The position numbers were made by a program, and so were the translations under genes. Under the pieces are notes generated by a model, which made no database searches, was not told the origin of the DNA, and worked only from the letters and a program-made list of their open reading frames with translations. Positions 15,795 through 26,307 of a DNA stretch of 64,000 nt are shown here, piece by piece. Where the stretch lies: positions 1 through 64,000 of the forward strand of contig CAYRSS010000013.1 of assembly GCA_964426945.1 (NCBI GenBank). Reading direction: 5' to 3'. The stretch's first letter is position 1; each line of letters begins with the position of its first letter. This stretch comes from CAYRSS01 sp964426945 (GTDB taxonomy: Bacteria > Planctomycetota > Phycisphaerae > UBA1845).

Positions 15795-16430
15795 ATGAGT
15801 GCATCTGCGACGAAACAGATCGTGGTGGGGGTAACGGGTGCGAGCGGCGCGCCCTATGCGCGGCGGCTGCTTGAGTGCCTGGTGGATGGCGGCGCACATG
15901 TGCACCTGGTCGTCACGCCATATGGCGCACGGCTTTTCGCAGACGAGATAAACATCAACGATATCTCAGTCCGCTCGCTGCTCGGCCGCCCGGAGGCACC
16001 GATGACGATCTATCCCTACCGTGACGTCGGGGCCAAAATCGCCAGCGGCTCGTTCCTCACCGACGGGATGATCGTCTGCCCGTGCAGCAGCAACACACTT
16101 TGTGCGCTGGCGGCGGGGCTTGGGGACAACCTGCTCGCCCGGGCCGGCGCGGTGACGCTGAAGGAGTCGCGGCGACTCATTGTCGTACCTCGCGAGATGC
16201 CAATGAGCCAGATCGAACTCCGCGCGGCTTTGACGCTCAGCAAGGCCGGGGCGATCATCTGCCCCGCGGCGCCGGGGTTCTACATGCTGCCGCAGACCAT
16301 CGACGACCTGGTCGACTTCGTGGTCGGCAAGTTGCTCGACCTGGTGGGCGTGCCGCACAGCCTCAACACCCGGTGGGCTTCCCAGCTTGCCGCAAGCCGA
16401 CCGGCGCCGAAGGAGTCCTGCGACCTGTGA
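15795..16430 (+). CDS. ubiX: UbiX-like flavin prenyltransferase
   Basis: 211 residues. UbiX makes prenylated FMN, the cofactor of UbiD-type decarboxylases. The flavin-binding 'GVTGASGAPYARRLLE' starts at residue ~11. 'CPCSSNTLCALAAGLGDNLLARA' (about 96-118) and 'VVPREMPMS' carry the conserved Ser and Glu of the active site, and 'APGFYMLPQTIDDLVDFVVGKLLDLVG' closes the fold. The start at 15795 is 4 bases after the preceding stop. Together with ubiE and the UbiA-type prenyltransferase it matches the late steps of menaquinone synthesis. The cognate UbiD/MqnL-type decarboxylase is not in the window. Confidence 0.94.
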   Translation: MSASATKQIVVGVTGASGAPYARRLLECLVDGGAHVHLVVTPYGARLFADEININDISVRSLLGRPEAPMTIYPYRDVGAKIASGSFLTDGMIVCPCSSNTLCALAAGLGDNLLARAGAVTLKESRRLIVVPREMPMSQIELRAALTLSKAGAIICPAAPGFYMLPQTIDDLVDFVVGKLLDLVGVPHSLNTRWASQLAASRPAPKESCDL

Positions 16431-17320
16431 CGACGCTGGTGCAATCGGTCCGCACCTGGGGCGAGATGGTCAAGTTCTCGCACTCGGTGTTCGCGCTGCC
16501 TTTCGCGCTGATGGCCGCCTTCCTGGCGGGGCGGAACATCGACGGTCGCGGTTGGCCCTACCTGGGGCAGCTCGGCCTGATCGTGTTGTGCATGGTCGCG
16601 GCGCGCAGCGTGGCGATGACGTTCAACCGCATCGTGGACGCCGAGATCGACTCGCGGAACCCCCGCACGGCGGGCCGGCCGCTGCCCTCGGGCCGCATCA
16701 CGCGGGCGATGGCCTACGTCATCATGGGGCTTTTCATCCTGACCTTCGGCGTAGGATGCCTGGGGTTCTACGTCTGGTACGGCAACACCTGGCCGATCCT
16801 CCTGTCCGGGCCCGTCCTGATGTACCTGTGCGCCTACTCGCTGACCAAGCGGTTCACGCGGTACGCCCATTTCGTGCTCGGCTCGGCGATCGCTTTCTCG
16901 CCGGTGGCGGCGTGGTTGGCGATCGATCCCGCGGGCGTCGGGATCGAGGCGGTGCTGCTGATGATCTCGGTGGCCTGCTGGATCGCGGGCTTCGACATTA
17001 TCTACGCCCTTCAGGACATTGACGTCGACCGGCGAGAGGGGCTGCACAGCCTGCCCAGCCGGCTGGGGCCCCGGCGGGCGCTGCTGGTCGCGCGGGGTTG
17101 CCACATCGTGACCGTGGCCGCCTGGGTTGCCCTCGGCGTCATGGCGGAGCTCGGGCCGCTCTACGTGGCAGGCGTGGCGATCGCGGCTGTGCTGCTGATC
17201 GTCGAGAACAGCCTCGTATCACCGACCGACTTCTCCCGCGTGAACCTCGCCTTCTTCACCCTCAACGGGCTGGTCAGCCTGCTGCTCGCGGCGCTTACCG
17301 TCGCGGACGTGCTCGTGTAG
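16427..17320 (+). CDS. ubiA: UbiA-family polyprenyltransferase (MqnP-like)
   Basis: 297 residues from a GTG that overlaps the ubiX stop (GTGA). It attaches a polyprenyl chain to an aromatic acid at the membrane. The first Asp-rich motif is 'NRIVDAEIDSRNPRTAGRPL' (about 66-85) and the second is 'ALQDIDVDRREGLHSLPSRLG' (about 190-210), with eight to nine hydrophobic helices around them. In organisms with the futalosine pathway this subfamily (MqnP) is typically next to UbiX- and UbiE-type genes, as here. The exact substrate is inferred. Confidence 0.92.
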   Translation: MTTLVQSVRTWGEMVKFSHSVFALPFALMAAFLAGRNIDGRGWPYLGQLGLIVLCMVAARSVAMTFNRIVDAEIDSRNPRTAGRPLPSGRITRAMAYVIMGLFILTFGVGCLGFYVWYGNTWPILLSGPVLMYLCAYSLTKRFTRYAHFVLGSAIAFSPVAAWLAIDPAGVGIEAVLLMISVACWIAGFDIIYALQDIDVDRREGLHSLPSRLGPRRALLVARGCHIVTVAAWVALGVMAELGPLYVAGVAIAAVLLIVENSLVSPTDFSRVNLAFFTLNGLVSLLLAALTVADVLV

Positions 17321-17375
17321 CGCGATAACCCGCCGCACACGGTCGCGGCTCGCTGGCGTGATCGCGCGCAGGCCG

Positions 17376-17381
17376 TAGAAT
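17376..17381 (+). promoter_or_regulatory. -10 box for mgtE
   Basis: TAGAAT at this place overlaps the first in-frame ATG (17380), which argues that translation starts further on, at the GTG at 17410. No clear -35 hexamer is seen. Confidence 0.35.
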
Positions 17382-17409
17382 GCCCGGAACCTCATCCGGA
17401 GCGATCGAC

Positions 17410-18789
<1,380 letters not shown>

Positions 18790-18816
18790 GCGAGCCGCGG
18801 TCGCGGGCTGCAGTTC

Positions 18817-20295
18817 ATGCCCCCACAAACCGCCCAGGATGGTTTCGTGCTTACCTGGATCCAGGATCACTGGCTGCTTCTCGCCTTCAACGTGGCCTGG
18901 CTGGGGCTGGGTCTGACGGCGGCGGTGCACGCGGTGATGTACAAACGCGACTCGCGCAGCGCCGCCATCTGGGCGTACCTCAGCCTGACGCTGCCCGTCC
19001 TGGGGCCGTGGCTCTACTGGGCGCTGGGCATCAACCGCGTGGAGCGCCGCGCGATCAAGCACGTCGGCCGCCGACGCCACCCGTGGGAGCGGACGCCCGG
19101 CCCTGACCCGGTCCGCGATCCGCAGACGATCCGCACCGCCGTCGGACACCTGCACGACCTGCGGACCATCGCCGACGCCGTGACCCGCCTGCCGCTGGTG
19201 GCTGGCAACCGCATCGAGCCGCTTCACCACGGCGAGGAGGCCTACCCGCGGATGCTCGAGGCGATCGCCGACGCTCGCCGGACGATCACACTGGTCAGCT
19301 ACATCTTCGACCGTGATGACGTCGGGGCGCGGTTCATTGCGGCGCTCGGGGACGCGGCGGACCGTGGGGTCAGGGTGCGCGTGCTGTTCGACGGCGTGGG
19401 GGCGCTGGATACGTTTTCCCGTCGCAGCCGGGCGCTACAGCGACGGGGGGTTCATCCCGCGGCCTTCTATCCGCTGGGGTTTCCCCTCGGGCGCGTGCGA
19501 TTCAACCTGCGTAATCACCGCAAGATTCTTGTCGTGGACGGCGAGACCGGCTTTTCCGGCGGCATGAACATCTCGGCCCGGCACCTGCTGACGGGTACCG
19601 CACCCAACCGGTGCGAAGACCTCCATTTCAAGATCACCGGCCCGGTCGTGGCCGAGCTGCAGCACGCGTTTGTCGAGGACTGGGCTACGGCCACGGGTGA
19701 GATCCTGGAGGGGGACGGGTACTACCCGGAGCTGTCACCCGCGGGGTCGGCGGTGTGTCGGGCGATTTCCAGCGGCCCGGACGAGGACCTGGGCATCGTG
19801 TTGTGGATCGTGCAGGCGGCGCTGGCGGCTGCGCGACAGCATGTCTGGATCGTGACGCCTTACTTCGTGCCGCCTTCACCTTTGATCGCCGCGCTGGTGA
19901 TGGCCGCCCGGCGGGGCGTACGCATCACGCTCGTGCTGCCGTCGGAGGTGGATCTGCCGTTCATGCGCTGGGTTGCCGATGCATGCCTGTGGCAACTGCT
20001 TGAGCACGGCGTGGAAGTGTACCGGCGCAAACCGCCGTTTGTGCATACGAAGCTGATGATTGTCGATGACCAGTGGGTGCTGCTTGGCTCGGCGAACATG
20101 GACCCGCGGAGTTTTCGACTCAACTTCGAGTTCAACGTCGAGGCGTACGACATGGATCTGGCGAAGGAACTCTCCGCCTGGTTGGCGACGCTGCTGCCCG
20201 TCTCTCACCGCGTGACGCTGGAGGAAATCGACGCCCGACCTGCCTGGATCCGTCTGCGGGACGGGGCGACGAAGCTGCTTTCGCCTTATCTGTAG
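18817..20295 (+). CDS. cls: Cardiolipin synthase (phospholipase D superfamily)
   Basis: 492 residues. It joins two phosphatidylglycerol molecules into cardiolipin at the inner membrane. Two N-terminal helices are visible (about 12-32 'HWLLLAFNVAWLGLGL' and 45-68 'WAYLSLTLPVLGPWLYWALG'). Both HKD catalytic motifs are intact: 'NHRKILVVDGETGFSGGMN' (about 232-250) and 'HTKLMIVDDQWVLLGSANMD' (about 409-428). Length and order match ClsA-type enzymes. It is probably co-transcribed with mgtE and converges with the phosphodiesterase gene, whose stop lies 18 bases away. Confidence 0.95.
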   Translation: MPPQTAQDGFVLTWIQDHWLLLAFNVAWLGLGLTAAVHAVMYKRDSRSAAIWAYLSLTLPVLGPWLYWALGINRVERRAIKHVGRRRHPWERTPGPDPVRDPQTIRTAVGHLHDLRTIADAVTRLPLVAGNRIEPLHHGEEAYPRMLEAIADARRTITLVSYIFDRDDVGARFIAALGDAADRGVRVRVLFDGVGALDTFSRRSRALQRRGVHPAAFYPLGFPLGRVRFNLRNHRKILVVDGETGFSGGMNISARHLLTGTAPNRCEDLHFKITGPVVAELQHAFVEDWATATGEILEGDGYYPELSPAGSAVCRAISSGPDEDLGIVLWIVQAALAAARQHVWIVTPYFVPPSPLIAALVMAARRGVRITLVLPSEVDLPFMRWVADACLWQLLEHGVEVYRRKPPFVHTKLMIVDDQWVLLGSANMDPRSFRLNFEFNVEAYDMDLAKELSAWLATLLPVSHRVTLEEIDARPAWIRLRDGATKLLSPYL

Positions 20296-20313
20296 GCGGG
20301 CGCGGCGCTGCCG

Positions 20314-21717
20314 TCAGTCGTGCAGCGGCCGGCCCTTCATGTCCGGCGGACGCAGCAGGCTCATTTGCCGCAGGATCGTCGGGGTCACGTCATACAGCGT
20401 CGGCCCGTCCTGGCGGCCTCGCGCCGCCAGCGAAGGATGGCTGTACACGTACATGCCGTCCTGCGCGTGGTTGGCGTCGTCCGGGCCGGTGTCGTTCTCG
20501 AACGAGTAGATCGTATCGCTGCCGACCCAGCCGACGGATCGCCAGTTGAGGTCGCCGAAGATCACGATCAGGTCCGGCGCCACGCCGTTGACGGTGCTGT
20601 AGATCTTCTCCGGTTTGTAGCACTTGGTGCCCATCGGCCGGCCCTTGTGGTCGGGGATGGCCTCGATTCTCGCGGCGAGTTCGTCGCGGAAGCGCTCGTA
20701 GTCCGCGTCTTTTACCGTGCCGCCCGGCTCGCGCCCTTCGCGGTTGATGAACAGGCGGCCGTAGTATCCGCCGTCGCCCCACGCCCTGGTCCGGGTCCAG
20801 TCGACGTCGGCGACGTTGAACTTCTGCTTCGGTGCCGGAGGGTTCTTGAAGACGAGGTAACCCTCGTTCATCAGCCACTGGTTGAACAGCAGCCCCCCAT
20901 GCATGCACTTGGCGCCGTGATCGCTGACGACCCAGACCGCCGTCTCGTCAAGGTTCATCAGCGCGAGCGTTCGGCCGATTTCATCGTCAACGTACTTGTG
21001 GTAGTCGAAGATGGCGTTTTCGAACTCGTTGCCGGGTTCGTAGCGGTGGTGCGTCCGGTCGTAGCAGCTCCAGAAGCCGTGGTGGATGCGGTCGACACCC
21101 ATCTCGACCATCCAGAACAGATCCCAGGGCCTCGTGGAAAGCAGGTGACGCACCACCTCGAAGCGGCGGCGCGTCATCTCGTAGATCTGCTCCAGCAGCC
21201 ATTTCTTGTCGTCGGTGCGGAATCCTTTCACGTCGACGTAGTACTCGCCGACGAGTTCGCGAACCTCGCGGCGCAGCGGCTCCGGCGAAATCCAGGGCGA
21301 CTGCTCGTCGTTGGGATCGGGGGTCAGGAAGCAGGCGAGCATCGCACCCTTGGGTGGCTTGACGATCGGAAACGTGCCGGGGACGCCCACGATGATCGAC
21401 TGCCGCCCCTGGTTGCCGACGATGTCCCAGATCCGCGGTTCCTTCACCGCTAGGGATGTCGCGATGGACAGGCCGTCGTACGAATGGTCCTTGCGGTTCC
21501 GGAAGCCGTAGATCCCCAGCGTGCCGGGGTCCTTGCTGGCCGTCATGCAGCTCCACGCGGGCACCGTGATGGGCGGCATGGAGCTGGTCAGCGTGCCGAA
21601 GGTCCCCGCCTGGCAAAGTCGCCGAATGTTGGGGAGGTGCTCCAGCCAGGGGCCGAATACGAGGGAAGGCTCGGCACAGTCGAGGCCGAACACGGCGACT
21701 TTCTTGATCGAACTCAT
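20314..21717 (-). CDS. Alkaline-phosphatase-superfamily phosphodiesterase/nucleotide pyrophosphatase
   Basis: 467 residues from the ATG at 21717. The metal-binding Asp and the nucleophile region are in 'VAVFGLDCAEP' and 'SSMPPITVPAWSCMTA', where the Thr of TVPAW fits the nucleophile of type I phosphodiesterases. Later metal ligands are seen in 'VDRIHHGFW' and 'VVSDHGAKCMHGG'. The C-terminus has 'LYDVTPTILRQMSL', typical of the family. No signal peptide is seen, so it is likely cytoplasmic. It lies 91 bases after a short-chain dehydrogenase gene on the same strand and probably forms an operon with it. The substrate is unknown. Confidence 0.88.
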   Translation of the reverse strand: MSSIKKVAVFGLDCAEPSLVFGPWLEHLPNIRRLCQAGTFGTLTSSMPPITVPAWSCMTASKDPGTLGIYGFRNRKDHSYDGLSIATSLAVKEPRIWDIVGNQGRQSIIVGVPGTFPIVKPPKGAMLACFLTPDPNDEQSPWISPEPLRREVRELVGEYYVDVKGFRTDDKKWLLEQIYEMTRRRFEVVRHLLSTRPWDLFWMVEMGVDRIHHGFWSCYDRTHHRYEPGNEFENAIFDYHKYVDDEIGRTLALMNLDETAVWVVSDHGAKCMHGGLLFNQWLMNEGYLVFKNPPAPKQKFNVADVDWTRTRAWGDGGYYGRLFINREGREPGGTVKDADYERFRDELAARIEAIPDHKGRPMGTKCYKPEKIYSTVNGVAPDLIVIFGDLNWRSVGWVGSDTIYSFENDTGPDDANHAQDGMYVYSHPSLAARGRQDGPTLYDVTPTILRQMSLLRPPDMKGRPLHD

Positions 21718-21808
21718 GGCAGATCGCGGTCCTTGCGGGAACGTTTCCAGCGACCCGCGTCGGGCGGGCGCGAGACGGGGCGGCCTCGACGTGGGCCGCC
21801 CGCGCCGG

Positions 21809-22588
21809 TCAGAGCCAACGCAGGTGCCAGCCGCCGTCCACGTGGAAGACCTGGCCCGTGCTGAACGGGAAGTCGCCCCGGGCGATGGCGGCCACCGCGC
21901 GCCCCACCTCGGCCGGCTCACCCCAGCGGTTGATGGGTGCCATGCCGGCTGCCATCTTGGCGTCGTAGTACTTCTTCGCGGTCTCGGTCGAGGTCATGTC
22001 GGTACGGGTGATGCCGGGGGAGACCTCGTAGACATTGATGCCGTGTTCGGCCAGTCGTATGGCGAACAGCTTGGTCATCAGGCTGATGCCGGCCTTGCTC
22101 AGGCAGTATTCGCCGTAGTTCGGAGCGACAGTGTAGCTCCGCAGCGAGGAGATGTTCACGATGCAGGCGCCCGGGATGACCTTCTCGTCCTTCAGCGAGA
22201 TCATCTGCCGCGCGACGCGCTGCGTGAAGAAGTAGGGTGCCTTGAGATTGACATCCATCACGCGGTCGTAGCTCTGCTCATCGGCGTCGAGGATGTCGCG
22301 ACGCTGGGGGGCGATGCCGGCGTTGTTGACGAGCATGTCGATCCGGCCGAACTGCTCCATCGTGTATTCGACGATCAGTTCACGGTGGGGGCCCGAGGCG
22401 ATGTCGCCCTGGCAGATCTCGGCCTTCGAGCCCAATTCTTCGACCCGCTCGCGCGTCTCCTCAGCGGCGCCGAGGTTCTCGATGTAATTGATCATGACGG
22501 CGTAGCCGACCTTGGCGAGTTCCAGGCAGATACCCCGCCCGATCCCCCGCGACCCGCCCGTGACCAGCGCCACCTTTCGATCGTTCAT
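21809..22588 (-). CDS. Short-chain dehydrogenase/reductase (FabG-like)
   Basis: 259 residues from the ATG at 22588, preceded by GGAGAG. Classical SDR: the NAD(P)-binding TGGSRGIG (about 10-17), NNAG (about 92-95), and the catalytic Ser in 'NISSLRSY' with the Tyr-x3-Lys in YCLSK. 'SPGITRTDM' and the C-terminal 'FSTGQVFHVDGGWHLRWL' complete the family pattern. It resembles 3-oxoacyl-ACP reductases annotated as FabG, but the sequence alone does not fix the substrate. A TATAGT -10 box lies ~38 bases upstream. Its operon partner is the downstream phosphodiesterase. Confidence 0.9.
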   Translation of the reverse strand: MNDRKVALVTGGSRGIGRGICLELAKVGYAVMINYIENLGAAEETRERVEELGSKAEICQGDIASGPHRELIVEYTMEQFGRIDMLVNNAGIAPQRRDILDADEQSYDRVMDVNLKAPYFFTQRVARQMISLKDEKVIPGACIVNISSLRSYTVAPNYGEYCLSKAGISLMTKLFAIRLAEHGINVYEVSPGITRTDMTSTETAKKYYDAKMAAGMAPINRWGEPAEVGRAVAAIARGDFPFSTGQVFHVDGGWHLRWL

Positions 22589-22626
22589 ACCCGTAGCTCT
22601 CCATGACGGCACACCGTGCCGGAGGC

Positions 22627-22653
22627 ACTATAACCCAAGCCGCGGACCGGCAA
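22627..22653 (-). promoter_or_regulatory. Candidate promoter of the SDR-phosphodiesterase operon
   Basis: On the minus strand TTGCCG (22653-22648), a short 15-bp spacer and TATAGT (22632-22627) predict a start near 22620. A 5-bp inverted repeat GTGCC/GGCAC (22616-22628) overlaps the start. Confidence 0.4.
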
Positions 22654-22684
22654 CAGGCGACGGCGCGTGGGTGGTCCGGAGGCG

Positions 22685-22690
22685 TATCAT
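22685..22690 (+). promoter_or_regulatory. -10 box for addB
   Basis: TATCAT lies ~50 bases before the ATG at 22741. No convincing -35 hexamer is seen. Confidence 0.3.
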
Positions 22691-22740
22691 CCGGCGGGCC
22701 CGGCTTGCCCCGCGCACGGCAGCGCGTTACCAATCCGCCC

Positions 22741-25700
22741 ATGCCTTTCCGTTTCGTCATCGGCCGCGCCGGCACCGGCAAGACGCGCCACTGTGTAGAG
22801 GCCGTGCGCGAGCGGCTCCGCCGCGAACCGGTCGAGGGGCCGCGGCTGGTCCTGCTCGTGCCTGAGCAGGCCAGTCTGCAGATGGAGCGCACCATCCTCG
22901 CGGGCGATGGCGTCCGCGGCTCGCACCGTGCGGAGGTTCTGTCGTTTCAGCGGCTCGCCTTCCGGCTGGTTGAATCGGCGGGTGGCGTCGTGCGGCAGGC
23001 GATCTCCGAGCCCGCCCGCGCGATGGTGCTCCGACATGTCGTGCAGCGGCTTTCGCCGTCGCTGCGATACTACCGCCACGTCGAGCGCTTCGGCGGCTTT
23101 GCCGAACAGATGGGCCGCACTATCGCGGAGTTGCTCGAGGAGCGCGTCTCGCCCGACGACCTCGATCGTGCGGCGCGGCTTGCGCCCGCGGACGACCCGT
23201 TGCAGGGCACACGCCTCGACGACCTGCGCATCATCTACAGCGCCTACTTGGAGCATCTCGGCGCTGAGCGTCTGGATCCTTCGCAGTACCTGGAGGTTGC
23301 CCGTGCCCTGCTGCCGAAGGCGGCGTGGCTGGCCGGGGCCGAGGTCTGGGTCGACGGCTTCGCCTCGATGTCGCAGCAGGAGACGCTCACGCTGATCGAG
23401 CTGTGCCGGATTGCCACGCATGTCGACATGACCATGCTTGATGACCCCGCGTTTTCTACGGCCGCGGGGGATGAGACGGACGCCGATCGGCTCTTCGGGC
23501 GCACGCGGCGAACCTGGCAGATGCTGCACACCCGGCTCGCCGCGGCCGGCATTCCGGTGCTCGAGCCCCTCCGCCTGATGCCCGACCAGCCCCCGCGATT
23601 CCGATCCAGCATGGCGTTGGCGGCACTCGAACAGCGGCTCTTTCGCGCCGACGGCGGGAGCGGAGCCGAGACGGCGGATGCCCCGCCCGACGTCGAAATC
23701 GCGGAGTTGCCGACACGGCGGATTGAAGTGGATTACGCCGTAGCCCGGGTGCTGGCGTGGGTGTCCGATCCGCGACGCGGCTGTCGCTTTCGCGATATCG
23801 CAATCATCGTCCGCGACCTGGGGCCATACCACGATCTGCTGACCAGCGCCCTGTCAGCCCGTCACGTGCCCTTCTTCATCGACCGCCGCCGGCCCATCGG
23901 CCATCACCCGCTGATCGAGCTGCTGCGCGCCGCGGTGTCGGCGGCCGAGTCGGACTGCTCGCTGGAATCCATGCGCCTGCTGATCAAGACGGGACTTCTC
24001 CCGCCTGTCGACGCGGCGCCCTCGCGTGGGTCGCCGTCCGAGGCCGGGCTGGACGAGCTGGAGAACTACCTGCTCGCCCACGGCGTGGCGGGCACCGCGT
24101 CCTGGCGACGAGAGTGGCGGTTCGGCGCAGTCGACATACCCGCCGGCGGGCCGGCGGCGGGCGCCAGCCCCCGCGAGGCGGCTCGCCAGGCCCTTCGCGT
24201 CACCGAGCGGCAGCGGGTCAATCGAACCCGCGCCCGACTACTGGCCCTCCTCGAACCCTGGCTGGCTGAGGCGGCGGGCGCGCAGCGTCCGACGGGCGGA
24301 GCCTGGGTTGCAGCGGTGAGGTCTCTGCTCGACCGGCTCGGCGTTGCCTCAGCGCTGGAGCACTGGGCAGGCGAGGCAGAGGCCGACGGCGATCTCGACC
24401 AGGCGGAAGAGCATCGCCAGGTGTGGCGTGACGTGCACGCGTTCCTCGACGATCTCGCGTTCGCCCTCCGTGAGACCGCGCTTTCCGCGGGCGAGATGGC
24501 CCAGGTGCTGGAGGCGGGGCTGTCGCAGCTGACGCTCGGCCTCGCCCCGCCGCATGTGGATCAGGTTCTCGTGGGATCCATCGAGCGCAGCCGCCACCCG
24601 GATCTCAAGGCCGTGGTGGTGCTGGGGGTCAACGACGGATTTTTCCCCAGCGTAGCGCAGGAGGAGACCATCCTTGGCGATGACGATCGCACATTGCTCT
24701 CCTCGGCCGGGCTGACTGTCGCGCCACCTTCGCGCCAGCGCACGCTGGACGAGCCGCTGCTGACCTACATCGCGGTGACCCGCGCCAGCGAGGCGCTGCT
24801 GCTGACCTGCGCGGCCGCCGACGACCGCGGCCGGGAGCTTCGCCCCTCACCGCATCTGGCCGCCGTCGCGGCGGCCGCGCCCGCGGTGCGGCACACCCGC
24901 CCCGAGGACCCCGCTCGAAGGCGCGTGATGTGGGACGTGCTAGGCCCTTCCGACGCCCTGCGCCGACTGGCGATGGAGTTCCGGGAGCGCCCGGCGTCGG
25001 GCGACGACGTGAAGCCCGTTCGCGCGCGTTGGAATGCACTCTACGAGTCGATCCGCTCCGAGCCCGCCATGCCCGTGGTGATGCGGGGCTTCGGCGCAGT
25101 GCGGCCGGCCCGGCTGTCCTCCGCGTCGGTCTGGCGGCTCGTCCCGGACGCGCTGCACACCAGCATCTCCCGGCTGGAAGACCAGGCGAGCTGTCCCTTC
25201 AAGCATTTCGCCATCCACACGCTCGACCTGCAGGAACGCCGTGAGGCCGCACTCAAGCCCGTGGACGTGGGCAAGGTGCACCACGCCATTCTGGAAGACT
25301 TCATCCGCGGCCTGACCGACGAGGACCGCGAACTGGCCCGGCTCTCCGACACGGATCTCCTGCGCCATCTCGAAGTCAGTGCCGGGCGGGTGTCGGCGGC
25401 GTTGCCGCGCGAGGGGCTGCTGGCCCAGGCGCGGGAGGCCTATGTGCTCGATCGATCCAGGAATCGGCTCGCTCGTGTGGTGCGGGCTCAGCGGGCGCTC
25501 GCCGCAGCGGGGCAAGCGCGGCCACGGTGGGCGGAGTTGTCCTTCGGGCTGGGCGAGCAGGGGCTGGAGGCCCTTGAGATCACGACGCCGGGCGGGCGGC
25601 GGCTGCGCCTGCGCGGCGTGATGGACCGGGTAGATGTGGCCGAGGAGGGCGGCGAGGCGCTCGGCGTCGTGGTGGACTACAAACTCACCTCGGGCAAGCG

Positions 25701-26307
25701 GCTGGCCCTGACCGAGGTCTATCACGGCCTGTCACTGCAACTGATCGCGTATCTGATCGTACTGAAAGAGCGCGGCGAGTCGCTGGCGGGGCGGGCCGTC
25801 AGGCCGATCGCTGCGTTCTACGTCAGCCTCACACCGAAATACGTCAAGGTCGAGCATCCATCGGCAAAGCTGAACGAGAAGAAAGGGGTGCTCGGCGCGC
25901 ACCAGCCGCGCGGGCTCATTAACGCGCAGGCCCTGTCCGTGCTCGAGAAGGACTTTGCCGGCGGCCACTCACGGTGGTTCAACTTGATGCGGACGAAGGA
26001 TGGGCAAATCGGAAATGCGGACCGCAGCGACGGCGTGGAGCGTGACGATTTCGAACATGTCCTTGCCCACGTCCGCAGGAAACTGGGAGCGCTGGCCGAC
26101 AGCGTGCTGGATGGGCGCATCGAGGTCTTGCCGTACAGGCTGAACGGGCAGTCGCCCTGTCGGTGGTGTCCGATGCTGGCGGTTTGCCGTTTCGATCCGG
26201 CGCACAGCCCGGTGCGCCGTCTCGCCGCGTTTTCGACGACTGGCGCTCTGACCACCATCCGCAGCGAGATCACAACGGAGCCCGGCCTCAGCCCTTCGGC
26301 GGGGTAG
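22741..26307 (+). CDS. addB: AddB-type helicase-nuclease subunit
   Basis: 1188 residues from the ATG at 22741, where the protein begins at once with the P-loop 'FRFVIGRAGTGKTRHC'. AddB works with AddA in resection of DNA double-strand ends and Chi recognition. The C-terminal RecB-type nuclease domain has 'RGVMDRVDVA' and 'VVDYKLTSGK', which carry the metal-binding Asp residues and the catalytic Lys. Iron-sulfur cysteines are seen in 'SCPFKHFA' (near residue 817) and 'CRWCPMLAVC' (near residue 1140-1150), the spread 1+3 pattern of AddB. No addA gene is adjacent. The 3' end overlaps the convergent terC gene by 20 bases. Confidence 0.9.
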   Translation: MPFRFVIGRAGTGKTRHCVEAVRERLRREPVEGPRLVLLVPEQASLQMERTILAGDGVRGSHRAEVLSFQRLAFRLVESAGGVVRQAISEPARAMVLRHVVQRLSPSLRYYRHVERFGGFAEQMGRTIAELLEERVSPDDLDRAARLAPADDPLQGTRLDDLRIIYSAYLEHLGAERLDPSQYLEVARALLPKAAWLAGAEVWVDGFASMSQQETLTLIELCRIATHVDMTMLDDPAFSTAAGDETDADRLFGRTRRTWQMLHTRLAAAGIPVLEPLRLMPDQPPRFRSSMALAALEQRLFRADGGSGAETADAPPDVEIAELPTRRIEVDYAVARVLAWVSDPRRGCRFRDIAIIVRDLGPYHDLLTSALSARHVPFFIDRRRPIGHHPLIELLRAAVSAAESDCSLESMRLLIKTGLLPPVDAAPSRGSPSEAGLDELENYLLAHGVAGTASWRREWRFGAVDIPAGGPAAGASPREAARQALRVTERQRVNRTRARLLALLEPWLAEAAGAQRPTGGAWVAAVRSLLDRLGVASALEHWAGEAEADGDLDQAEEHRQVWRDVHAFLDDLAFALRETALSAGEMAQVLEAGLSQLTLGLAPPHVDQVLVGSIERSRHPDLKAVVVLGVNDGFFPSVAQEETILGDDDRTLLSSAGLTVAPPSRQRTLDEPLLTYIAVTRASEALLLTCAAADDRGRELRPSPHLAAVAAAAPAVRHTRPEDPARRRVMWDVLGPSDALRRLAMEFRERPASGDDVKPVRARWNALYESIRSEPAMPVVMRGFGAVRPARLSSASVWRLVPDALHTSISRLEDQASCPFKHFAIHTLDLQERREAALKPVDVGKVHHAILEDFIRGLTDEDRELARLSDTDLLRHLEVSAGRVSAALPREGLLAQAREAYVLDRSRNRLARVVRAQRALAAAGQARPRWAELSFGLGEQGLEALEITTPGGRRLRLRGVMDRVDVAEEGGEALGVVVDYKLTSGKRLALTEVYHGLSLQLIAYLIVLKERGESLAGRAVRPIAAFYVSLTPKYVKVEHPSAKLNEKKGVLGAHQPRGLINAQALSVLEKDFAGGHSRWFNLMRTKDGQIGNADRSDGVERDDFEHVLAHVRRKLGALADSVLDGRIEVLPYRLNGQSPCRWCPMLAVCRFDPAHSPVRRLAAFSTTGALTTIRSEITTEPGLSPSAG

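Noticed and set aside
22687..23832. 381-codon minus-strand ORF inside addB
   Set aside because: Shadow of addB; the addB frame carries all conserved motifs.
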